From: Molossus alvarezi
Taxonomy: Eukaryota > Chordata > Mammalia > Chiroptera > Molossidae
NCBI GenBank assembly: GCA_037176705.1
Contig: CM073898.1
Location: 40,117,488-40,181,487 of the forward strand
Length of the DNA: 64,000 nt
Direction: 5' to 3'
This document shows positions 1-9,990 of this stretch, one piece after another. The first letter of the stretch is position 1. Each line of letters begins with the position of its first letter. The notes under the pieces are model-generated. The model made no database searches. It was given only the letters and a program-made list of their open reading frames with translations, and was not told the origin of the DNA. The position numbers were made by a program, and so were the translations under genes.

Positions 1-1754
1 GGGAAGAAGAAGAGAGGGACACTGGAACAGAAGTCCCAGAGCATTCTATTTAAAAGAGGAGTGATATCTTAGCCCTTCCAAACAAACATTTAATCTGCAT
101 GGTTTTGCAAATTTCCAAAACATTAATATCCATCCTAATCCTAGCCCATTAACTCAAGAGTTATAGAGCTCCAAAATTACCAGACTTAAAACACTGGTTT
201 AATCATGCAAGCAAGCAGTTCATCAATTCAAATAATGTTTCTCAATAAATAATTTGGTCACAATAGGTGTGCATAGCCATAAACCCAAAGTGACATCACC
301 CCAAACTGTTTCTGTATCAGAGTGAAGCTTAGTGATGTGTATGTGTGAGGTCTTTATCCAGTGTGTTTAAACACTCACATTTTTCCTCTAAGAAACAAAA
401 CGTACCCCACAGGAAAACTTCTTGTAATATATTAATAAAATATACTAGACTAGGTAGTTCTGTGTAAAGACTGCCCTGTAACAGTAACAGGCAAGGGGTG
501 TATCTCAAATGTCATCAGTGCAGCTTAGAAGGCCAGGAGCTCTTTCTAACAAGATACTTGGGTTCCAAAAAGTAAACCCTTAACAACCAAAATGTAATAC
601 AGATGAAGACTAGATTCTAGACCTCTGTGGAAATATAAAATGTTTTGTTATATGCAAGAGAACATAATAAAATAGAGTTTTTAAATAAGAAATTAAGATT
701 TTGGACAGTGTTAAGTCTCTGTAAATAAATTAATGGTATTTATGTAAGGCAAATATAGTTTTGAGCAAACAATAAGCACACAGGAGGAAAGATTCTTTTA
801 TTTCCAAAATAGTTTGTTGGATTAAAAGCTTTACATGTCTTAAAATATTTCCATTCTAAATTCCTCAAGCAAAATTTCATTTGCATATGTAACACAACAT
901 TTAGCAATATAAAAATAAACCCAACCCCCACTGAAGAGGAAATCTCAAACACATTCAGAAGACAATGAACCAGTTGTACCACCCAGTAGTAATCCATCTC
1001 ATTGTAAGATTAAAATTTCCCAAACTCTTAATTGAGCCAAAATCAATCAATTATAGGAAAGAGAGTGTATAGTCCACTATGATGGCACAAAGGAGCAGCA
1101 ACCAGAGAGGCTCAAATTTCTCTCCTTTAAGGAGGGTCCTCTGAAGAGTCCTCGGACTTTGGGTCTTAAACGTTGCCTTTGGATATCTTTTTCCCTGCTA
1201 AGTCAGCCCCTCCTTTATATAAATGCTTCGTTAGCCTCACCTGCTTGGACAGGTCATCATTCCCCTGCCCCTACCTGAGCTGTTCTTTACATGGGGGGAA
1301 AACAAAGGTACCTGGGAGGTGTCAGCCTGTCTCTGCCACCATGGCAAAGCAGCTATAAATGTTGGCGGGGATGTGACTTGCCTTGCAATAAGAATCTGTT
1401 TCCTGTGAGGCAGACAGCAATACACAAGTTGTACGCCTAGTCCGAGTTGTCAACAATGAAATGCAAAAGGCTGGTTTGTGTGCCCCTAAGGATATTTACC
1501 TTTATCAGATAGTTTGGGTTGGTTTCCCATGGGGCCAGATTTTTAAAAATCTAGAATTGGCAACTTGATTTGATATCTTTGTTCTTAATTTAACAGTTGT
1601 GTTTTTCAAAAACAACCGAAGAAGATTAATACTTCGGACTCCTGAGGTGCTGATACCGAAACACTTTTCCAGGAGGAGGACTGTGAATTAGCATAATCAG
1701 GGAGGTGACTGCTATGCTCTGATATCAGCCTAGAAACAATCATACTACACATTT
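1..1754. other. unassigned non-coding sequence
   Basis: I recognise no gene or named repeat here. Open frames on both strands are short and lack family motifs. The part from about 1080 to 1500 is somewhat richer in G+C and carries TATA-like strings near 1215 and 1353, but these are too weak to call a promoter. It is one of the longer stretches without an obvious transposon. Confidence 0.4.
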
Positions 1755-1884
1755 GTATTTGACATTTTAAAACCTTCAAAGCACTTTAATGAACATTATT
1801 TCTCATATTGTTTGAAGATAAAAGAAGACAGTACAATGTAGAGAATAAAAACACTGAATCGAGTGGCATGATACCCAGATTCCA

Positions 1885-2032
1885 GGAATAGTCAGGTCAT
1901 CACAGGTAGAAATCTGGGTTCTTGGAAAAGTCACCCTACCTTTTTCGGTCTGTTTCCTCTTCTAAAATAAGAAGAGCATTAGATAGAAGATAAGTAAGGC
2001 CCCATGTACTTCTAACATTTTGTTATTCAAGG
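1885..2032 (+). repeat. MIR3-type SINE relic
   Basis: The order of blocks follows the tRNA-derived MIR3 family: a 'tctgggtt' block, then 'aaaagtcaccctacc', then 'gtttcctcttctaaaat', and finally the characteristic MIR3 end with 'aaggcccc' and 'cttctaacattttgttattc'. It is heavily diverged, as expected of a mammal-wide SINE that stopped moving long ago. The 5' part (from about 1755) may extend the element but is not clear. Confidence 0.6.
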
Positions 2033-2243
2033 AAGGACAGACATAGCTCCCACTGGGTGAATAGCTTTGCTCCACACTAACAAGAACAGAAGGCTAAGAA
2101 AGGTTCAGTGGCCAAAAGCATATGTCTGATGAGTGTCCAGCTTAGCCTGATTCCAGACATTTGGATGGAGCTTCTGGTAAACTCTCCCACCCTTTCACAA
2201 AGCCATTAAGAAGATCAGCAGGCAATGTTAATGGCCCTTACCT

Positions 2244-2438
2244 AGGGTTGCCAAGAATTAGCAAATAAAAATATAGGGTGCTCAACTAAATTTGAATTTT
2301 GGATCAACAACACAAATGTTTAATAGAAGTATGTGCCACATAAGATGTTAGCTGTACTTAGATTTTAAAAGTATTTGTTATTTATGTAGAGTTCAAATAG
2401 AACTGAGTACACTGTATTTTATCTGCGAACCTCACCCT
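2244..2438. mobile_element. palindromic DNA-transposon relic (MITE-like)
   Basis: The two ends are inverted copies. The left end reads AGGGTTGCCAAGAATTAGC, then AATAAAAATATAGGGTG. The right end on the other strand reads GGGTGAGGTTCGCAGATAA, then AATACAGTGTACTCAG. The inner parts (AAATTTGAATTT against CTATTTGAACTCT) also pair. This matches an old mammal-wide non-autonomous palindromic element with CAGGGTTGCCAGA-like termini, whose name I cannot give with confidence. There is no coding capacity. Flanking duplications are not clear. Confidence 0.55.
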
Positions 2439-2571
2439 TGCTCCACGAAGGAATGGGACAGAGGTTCAAGGTACTCACTGCTCCTCCCCACCTCTAAAAT
2501 CCACGTGGGTATCCCATGCCAGACTTTCTTACACACCAAAACTTTTCCATTCCATAGCACCTCCTCCCATC

Positions 2572-2767
2572 AGAATACTGGCAGGAAGAGATTAACCAAA
2601 GAATTTATATGCATATATGCATAACCCATGGACACAGACCACAGTGAGGTGAAGGCCTGGGTTAGGGGCAGGAGCAGGGTGGAGGGGGTCGATGGAGGAA
2701 AAATAGGGCATGCCTGTAACACTTCAACAATATATATATTTAAAACAAACAAATAAAAGAATACTGG
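2572..2767 (+). mobile_element. L1 3'-end insertion with target duplication
   Basis: This is a severely 5'-truncated L1 retrotransposon, in which only about 176 bp of 3' UTR survive. The sequence (AACCAAAGAATTTATATGCA, then the GGTTAGGGGCAGGAGCAGGG block and an A-rich tail) corresponds to the same part of the longer L1 at 48404-49759 and to the antisense copy at 27405-27595. A 10-bp duplication AGAATACTGG sits at 2572-2581 and 2758-2767 and bounds the insertion exactly, so it arose by target-primed reverse transcription. Confidence 0.85.
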
Positions 2768-3285
2768 TGCTCCAGAAAGAAGGAACAATTTCTCATTCCT
2801 TAACTGCCTTGAGAGTTCTCTTTGTCCGTCTTTCTTCTGCCAGTCCTATTTCATAACATTTGAATCATGTTGTGGCCTCTATTACAGACAGATTCGGCTC
2901 TGATCCACCCTTTGTCTGACACTGCAGTTGTCTCTGTGCTGCAGTCTAAACACTGACCTGCTTTCCGTCCCTCCCGATCTGATCTTTAATTCTGGATTCT
3001 CAGCGTATGTTTTAGAAACAGACGGGTTCCGGCTGTCTCAGTTAGAACGCACACCGTACCCGTGGTGTGGAAATGCTCCCGAAGTTGTCTTTCTGCCACT
3101 TCCTCCTGCAAGACTTGTCAAGCTTCCAAACATTAGCCCTCACTCTCAGCGTGGTGTCCTGTCACTCCAGCCTGCTTCCGAGCTAACGTCACATCGGACA
3201 GCTAGACTTAGGTCGGGGACAGGAATTAGTTGAGAACCTTTGATCTCACGTGACATGGCCCACACCTTCACAGCTGGCTACAACT
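2768..3285. other. unassigned sequence with an open frame
   Basis: An open frame of about 100 codons runs on the plus strand at 2928-3233, but it has no ATG in good context and no family motif that I recognise. CpG is locally a little higher than in the surroundings. Nothing else is supported. Confidence 0.3.
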
Positions 3286-3287
3286 GT

Positions 3288-3470
3288 GTTGTCCGAAATG
3301 GTAGGCTGCAGCCACTTGTAGTGGTTTAACTTTAAATTAAATAAAATGTAAAATTTAGTTCCGCGGCCCACAAACCACATTTAAGTGCTCAGCGGTCACA
3401 TGTGACTTCTGACCCCCGCATGGATCAGCACAGAAAGGAAACATTTTCACCGACACAGAAGGTCTGAAGG
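3288..3470. mobile_element. old non-autonomous DNA-transposon relic, copy 1
   Basis: The blocks 'tgtgttgtccgaaatggtag', 'gcagccac', 'ggtcacatgtgac' and 'aacattttcacc' follow the pattern of a mammal-wide short element whose ends read TGTCCAATAGAAATAT and CACATGTGGCTAGTGGCTAC. A second relic of the same pattern lies at 56610-56785. The family name is not assigned. Confidence 0.4.
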
Positions 3471-3486
3471 CTGTCACTCTAGACTG

Positions 3487-3690
3487 AGGGTCAACAAACT
3501 CGTCTGTAAAGGGTCAGATAATATATTTTAGGCTCTGGGCCACATGTCCTCTATCTTATATTCCTTTTTTTAAAAAAACAACAACAATGCTTTAGAAAGT
3601 ACAAATTACCCTTAGCTGTGGTCACACAATATTGTCCATTTGCCAGATTTAGCCCACAAGTCAGAATTTGCCAGTTCCTCCTCTCGGCCA
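3487..3690 (+). mobile_element. old hAT-like relic (CAGCAAACT...GGGCCAGATA type), copy 1
   Basis: The sequence 'gggtcaacaaactcgtctgt', then 'aaagggtcagataatat', 'tttaggctctgggcca', and near the far end 'ccagatttagcccacaag' matches an old non-autonomous DNA element with inverted CAGCAAACTTTTTCTGTAAA-like termini. It is probably hAT-derived. A related relic occurs at 7165-7365. It has no coding capacity. Confidence 0.5.
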
Positions 3691-6600
3691 CTCCTCTCCC
3701 TGGAGTAGCTGCTGTGCCCACTTTCCTCTCTTTTTATCAGCAAGTTTATCTCCTCAGTGGGCTTACCTCCCCTGGGGCCGATGGCTCCACCTCAAGTCCT
3801 GAACTGGCCTCAACTATAACTATACTCGTTCGTGTTTCAAATCACACAAAATAATATCCCATGTGGGTTTTCCCCTTGCAGGGATCAAAGGCTTTCCAAG
3901 TAGTATTACCTTGGTAAGTTTTATCTCTCAAAAAACAGATAGCGAGTTACGTGAAGGCCCTCCCTGTGCTTCTATTCCGGGTCTCACTCCTCGGAATTAC
4001 CGGATTCTGCCCCAAGTCCACAGGACAAACTGCTGGCTCAGTGACTGAGTATTTGCAGTGTTATGGAATATGTGAAAAGAAAAATGCCTCATGGAGCTTT
4101 TTTGGTGCAATATGACTTGATGAAAATATGAATTATATATAATGTTTCATATATTCTATAATCTATACAATACATGATCATTAGACTTACTGCCAAACTG
4201 AAATTGAAAACCGGGGGGAGGTATTCTTTTCTTTCACATTGCGAAAAGTTTTCCCTACTTTGTTTTCTTTTCATAGAAAAGAAAATTGGAGAAATGGGAG
4301 AACTAGGGGATGTGAGTTTGAAACCTACTTTTTTAGGACAATGTGGGTTTAATAGAATACAACATTCAGTATTGTAAAAGTTGTATGTGAATCCTTTCAA
4401 CCCATCAGCTATAACCACAGCCAGCTAATTAAGGTGTAATAATTGCTTTTTAGACATTATGTACTTCAACCTAATTTTTCTCCCTGGTCAGAAGAATGAA
4501 TGAGGACTCTGGCTGCATTTGACTCTAGACAAACATAGATATTCTTTTAAAGCAAAGACAACTGACCAAATGTCAGACAAAACCATTATAATTTCAAAAT
4601 CTATATCTTTGCCTTTCATGTTTGAACTGGAACTAAATATATTTTACTTTTTAAGGCACTTCAGAAAGATAGGATTATTCCATTTCAACACAACTGCTCC
4701 ACAGACAATTCAGTTTATTTCCACAAGATCGGCTTATATGTGCAACTCTCTTAACATTTCTTCCTTCATGTGGAAAGATACACCCATTCATTCAGGGATT
4801 TTATTTACTTTGAAAATCAATTCCATTTAATATGCAGCATGATCTCAATATTTAACGGCTGTGTTAACAGGAATTGATACACTGAAGAGTTCTACTAAAA
4901 GCCAGAAATCTGATGTTATGTCTCTACAAAATGTGATAAGGTACAAAAACATACTGAGGTGTAAAGTGTAATGAAGCTGAAAAGTAAAAAAATTAAAAAT
5001 CAATTAGCTGGCATCTAATGTTTGAGAGAATGTTGCCTGGGATAAATTTCTTTAAAAAAAAATTTTTACATCTGTCATTTGGTGTAATCTCTAAGTAGAA
5101 TGATAGAGACCTAGGACACAGTTCAGGACAATGGGGTACCATGTTTTTTTAAGATACAAGAAAAACCATAATGGATATATTACCAACCCTGGATTGTCTC
5201 CATTAATTATGATGCCAGAATTTGTACTAGTTATTGACACACTAAAACAACCAGGACTTGGCAACCTCATTATCTAAAAAGTCAGTCATGAGAGGAACGG
5301 CAACGGATGCATCATGGCTTCTGTAAGAGTGAGCAAAGTGGCCCAGAGGCAGCTCCTCTCCAGGCAGGGACCTAGCCCACTGCAGCGTCACGACACAGGA
5401 CGGGACACTGACAGCCTGGGGCTGAGCCATCCAGAGGGAGTGACAAGTTGCTATTAGATTTCCACATGAGTAAGACCACTGTCCAGTTCTTCTGCAAAGA
5501 GCTGACAGATCTGATTACAGAGACAGGCTGCCCATCTGCAAGGAGAAATTGATGTGCACAAGGAAATTGCTATAGTTTCTGGAGCACTGCTGTAAACTGG
5601 GGATGTCAATTTCTGCCACACAGAGGTGGGGGCAAGGTGGCTAAAGATTGTCTGGACAGGTGAGACTAATCTTTATTTTGAGAATTCAGTAACTTTCTGT
5701 ACTTGAAGAGTGTGTTAAAATAGAAAACCACCAAAATTCATTTCAGACAGTGAATAGAATTCTGGGTAGAATGTAAAGTAGAACTTCAAAAATAAGAGCT
5801 GTCCTTTCATGTTGGGTGACACTTGATGTTGCGGATGAACAATGTGGTCAGTTGCCAAAAGGTTCTATACCTACCTGCCTGCAAGGTGTCATAAACCCCC
5901 AAACTTAACTGCCGGTTCATAGAATGCCTCGTGGATCTAAGTTAGCAGAAACTCACCCCGTTGGTAAGAAATAACTGACACTACTATGTTGTGACTTAGA
6001 GAGAACAAGCTGACTAGATCAAAGTAACTCCCTGAGTATGCATGAGACAGTTAAACCGAGAAGAAAAGCAATGAGCAATGATTCATCAACTTGAATATTC
6101 TGTGAGTATAAAAGCATGCTGGAATGGAAAAGAATGCACACAGAAGGCTGGTCATTTGCATGGAATCAAAAGTAGGAAAGAGGAATGGCAGAATGGAGAT
6201 TTATAAATATTGTTCTATAATAACCAGTAGGAATGATGTGCTGACTCTAATCAACTGCTACTGATTCACTGGCAGAAAAAGCTTCTAGCATGGAAAACAG
6301 CAATGAATTATGTTCCCCAAATTGTGTTCCCTGGAGCATAAGTTATTAGATTAAAACAAACAAACAAGTTCATCATCCAGTTAAAGAAAACACTGTGTGT
6401 TGTATATACTCTTATAGATGGACAATGGACACTAGCTTATTATAAGCTCTAGGAAAATTCTTACTAAAAAAACCAAACTTCTTAACTCTGTTTAACCAAC
6501 AGTTTTTTCAAATTTACTTAACCTGACTTCCCAACACCAAACAGCTATCAGCGTTCCAGTGAAAGTTACAGTTGAGAATATTCAATAAACCAATTCCTTT

Positions 6601-7164
6601 GCCCTAACCGCATGCTTAGCACACACTCCTATGCCCATAGTTGGGCTTTGGTAGGACTGTACCTACCTGCAAAGCAAAACCCAAGCAGGAGGTCTGTTCC
6701 AGACTCTGGGCTACATGTATGTCCTCCTCCTTCTCCAGGGCCTCTCCACCAGAACTGCTGAAACTCTGAAAACAATTGCTGAGATCCCGAAGCAGAATTC
6801 TTGATTTGTTTTCAGATTTCCTCTGTCTCTGTACAACCCATGCACTGTTTATTTAGGAAAAATGGGGCACAGTTAGAAAGGGGTGAAGAGAGAAGAACAC
6901 ATTTTATCAATTCATGCTAATAGTTTTTTAAAAAACACACATGGATGCCTATTAAGACCCTATTTGTGGAAGAGGAAGAAATGGGCAAGAGAAGTAATGA
7001 AAGTCACAAACTGCCTGTTTTGCTCTCTAGACTTGGTGGTGTACCCTAACGCAGCATTTCCCAGCTACACATCTCAACCTGCTGACAGTGAGCTATGCCA
7101 AACTAACTGCAACTCATAATAAAATGCAGAGGTGTGTGAATTGTAGCCTCGATGGAGTTGGCAC
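3691..7164. other. unassigned AT-rich sequence
   Basis: About 3.5 kb with no recognisable gene or repeat. An acceptor-like string (polypyrimidine then CAG, ending near 3882) is followed about 30 bp later by a donor-like GGTAAGT near 3914. This could be a chance micro-exon pair and I do not call it an exon. Open frames such as 4089-4418 (minus) and 4519-4830 (plus) show no protein family signature. Confidence 0.35.
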
Positions 7165-7365
7165 AGTTTTTTTTTTAATGGGCCAGATAGTCAATGTTTG
7201 AGGCTTTGTGGGGCCAAGATGCAAAATTGAGGCTATTACATAGTTAATCAACTAAAAAAAAATGTAAAATCTAGTCTTAGTTCATGGGCAGTTAAAAAAG
7301 CAAAACGAAAACAGGTAGCTGAACAAATTTAGCCCACAGACCTTGCTTTGCTAGTACCTGGTTTA
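7165..7365 (+). mobile_element. old hAT-like relic (CAGCAAACT...GGGCCAGATA type), copy 2
   Basis: The sequence contains 'gggccagatagtcaatgttt', then 'gaggctttgtggggcca', and ends with 'aaatttagcccacagacc'. This is the same block order as the relic at 3487-3690. The middle is A-rich and diverged. It is probably a non-autonomous hAT derivative. Confidence 0.5.
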
Positions 7366-7595
7366 GAGCATGGGCTCTGGACTCAGACCACTAGGGTCCA
7401 GGCATTGCCTGTAATTTGCGGTGAGACTTACTTTGGGAAGTGCTTAATCCCTCTCTTTTGAATCTTCATCTATAAAATGAAAGTGATAATATCCTCACCT
7501 CAACTGATAGTGGTGAGGATGACTTAGTTAAATGTGTGAGGCACTGGAGCCCTTCCTGACAATAAGTGCTCATTAAATGTTTTATGTCAGTTTTA
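7366..7595 (+). repeat. MIR SINE
   Basis: A clear MIR. It has 'agagcatgggctctggactc', the 'aatccctctctttt' block, 'cttcatctataaaatgaaa', 'gtgataatatcctcacctca', 'gtgaggatgacttagttaaat' and the 3' part 'aataagtgctcattaaatgt'. The order and spacing fit a nearly full-length ancient tRNA-derived SINE with its conserved core. Confidence 0.8.
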
Positions 7596-8329
7596 ACAGA
7601 GTCCAAAAATGAACAGATCTTAAGATGCACCCAGCTCTGTAAATGATAGAGCCAGAGTCACGTCTGTGTGTAGTGCACCAGGGACCTCACACAAGGAGGT
7701 GTCTACATAAGCTCACTCCATTGTGTGTGTTGCTTTCAAAAAGCAGTAAGAGCCACTGGCAGAGTAGGTAGGATACTGAGGTTCTATTTTTAGTACTGTC
7801 CTGGTTCTTATGAATGCAAGATGACTAGATACCTCCTATCTCAGTTTCCCCAACCACAAAATAGTATTAGCAGTTCTTTATAGTTCAGAAAGTGTGTAGT
7901 CAAAATAGGATATTAAGTATAAATCATTATGGGAAAAAACAAAAACAAAAAACTACTGCTAGGTTCCAGACTGCAATGTAATATTTAATGTAACTTAGAT
8001 GTTTGCTCCAGGAGAGCTGCCCAGCCTTGCAGTAGATGTGAGAAGATGGCCCATGACTGTGCTGGGGGCAAACCCTGCCCAGTGGATCTGCCTTCTGAAC
8101 AGGCACTAGGCCTGGAAAACCTCATGGAGCATGCAGCTCGTTTTCTTTGAATTTCTACCGTCTGAATACTGAATTGAGCCCAAATGTCTAAATCCCCTAC
8201 CACTTAAAATCACTTTAAAATGAAAAGAAAGTCTATGAAAAGAAAGTTCCTATCACATCACAGGGAAACAAAAACCACTGCCATTCATATCTTTGAGATT
8301 TTAGAAAATCCTTAAGAATAAAAAGCAAA
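7596..8329. other. unassigned sequence
   Basis: I see no supported gene or repeat in this stretch. The minus-strand frame at 7985-8203 has no recognisable motif. Confidence 0.3.
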
Positions 8330-8900
8330 TGAAACAGGTTGAACAGAAAAAAGCAGAGGGAAAAAATGGACCTAAAACATCAGAGGTGCAATGAAGCATT
8401 TGAGAAAGTCCAAGCTTGGAGCCCACCAGGCAGGCATGATACCAAGGTGAGCTGCAGGGTAACTGCCCAGTTCCCGGCACTGCCTCTTCTCGGCCTGCAC
8501 AGCGGACGGGAGCAGTGTCTGCTGCCCCCACACGGATGCCCTGAGAACTGCCGCCTGAAAGGCTGGGCTCTTCTGGAGGAAGAAGGGCAGTCTCTAAAAG
8601 ACAAAATCGAAAAGGACGAGAGCAGTCTCTAAAAGACAAAATCGAAAAGGACTTGGGCCTGCTAACTAAGGCTCTTCTGTGAAATATCAGTTCAGAAGTG
8701 GGAGAAGACCCAGACACCAAAGAACACACACAGTCTCACCAGATGACCGACAGCTTCTGGAGGGACCGGGTGCTCTCACACTAAGAAGACAAATCAACCC
8801 AAGGACACATGGGACCCGGCACCATCTCCTTCCACACAGTAAGTAGCGGCAGGCCCTGCAGAAGGATAAATGCGAGAGAAACACAGAGACACAGAGAGGT
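8330..8900. other. GC-richer segment with a 35-bp tandem duplication
   Basis: G+C and CpG are clearly higher here than in the flanks, which lowers the stop-codon density. Open frames therefore appear on both strands (8301-8729 minus, 8339-8632 plus). A unit of 35 bp, GCAGTCTCTAAAAGACAAAA plus TCGAAAAGGACGAGA, begins at 8587 and again at 8622, in frame with neither strand favoured. I recognise no protein. The segment leads without a clear border into the L1-like stretch that follows, so it may be old L1 5' material or a decayed processed gene copy. Confidence 0.35.
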
Positions 8901-9990
8901 AGGACCAGAGGTTTCAATTATGAGATTGGTTCAGAATGAATATATGGAGCAAATGGAATCGAAGAAATAATAAAAAAATGAAGTAAACTCCTATATATGA
9001 ATAAAAACCCAAGTTTGAAAATTGTGCATAGCATTAGAGCAAAACAAACACGCACCGAGGCACGTGGTGGTGAAGATTCAAAAATCTAAATAGAAAATTC
9101 AACAGCTTTCCTAAAATAAATGAAAAATACAAGCGTATCTCCTGGCACGTGAGAATCAAACTGACATCAGAATCTTGATAGGAACACTACTCTCCAGAAA
9201 ACTAAGGAATCCCATTTTCAAGGGTCTGAGAAAAATAACTTAAAACTAGTATACAAGTATGAGAACAAAATTAAAATATGCATAAGGATGCCTAGGACTA
9301 ACAATATTTATTTAGATTTTTGTGTGAAAAACAAACAAACAAAAAAATAAGTGGCCAGTCTGGCAAAACAAAACAAAACAAAAACAACATAAATTCAGAG
9401 ACAGGAAGGTATGCAGATAAAACACAAAATTTAAAGAAAACAACTGGTCTTCAGGCAAGAAAAGGGGTAGAGGATAGGAATGAGAACGAACAGCTAAGCC
9501 TAAAAATTGCTGTGTACAACACATGAGAAAAAAATCAACACATGGGATAAAAATCACAAATTATTTTAGTCTGAGATCTGGTAATGATGGAAGGAGTGTG
9601 ACTAACCAAAAAGAAATTAGCTTGATATTTTCCATCTCGGTTGAAACAAATCATCATTCAAATTTCTGTGCTCCAGTGAATCTAAAACTCCCCATTCTGA
9701 CCCAGTGTTCAACTGTTTCATGAAAGTATCTAAAGGCCAATGAGATGGTAATCTCAGAGCCTACACCATCATTTAGAGCAGAAGATGGTCCATGTCCTCC
9801 CCACATCCTAACTGGAGGTGCAGTCACTGTGAGATGGGCTGTATCAGATGGAATGAGATGACTATTTTTGCTAGATGGCAGGCAAGCCAACTCTTAGGTT
9901 TGTTTAAATTTTCAGTAACTAAGACCAGAGAGAAGGAACTTCTTGTATATTCTCTCAGAGACTTTATGTTTGTGTTTTAAAAACGTAACA
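8900..9990 (+). mobile_element. old L1-like (ORF1 end and spacer) relic
   Basis: The part at about 9140-9290 resembles the end of L1 ORF1 in old mammalian L1 elements: 'gagaatcaaactgacatcag', a 'ccagaaaactaaggaa' block, 'gggtctgagaaaaataactt', and 'agtatgagaacaaaattaaa'. All are in sense orientation and in the usual order. The A-rich remainder fits the spacer beyond ORF1. Many stops break the frame. It could equally be a HAL1-type half-L1. Borders are approximate. Confidence 0.45.

Noticed and set aside
740..997. 85-codon minus-strand frame with hydrophobic stretches
   Set aside because: Leu/Phe/Val-rich frames are expected from A+T-rich DNA. No signal, motif or neighbour supports a gene.
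8301..8729. 142-codon minus-strand frame, the longest in the window
   Set aside because: It lies in a GC-richer patch where both strands are open, shows no domain, and includes the 35-bp duplication. Length is within chance for 64 kb in six frames.
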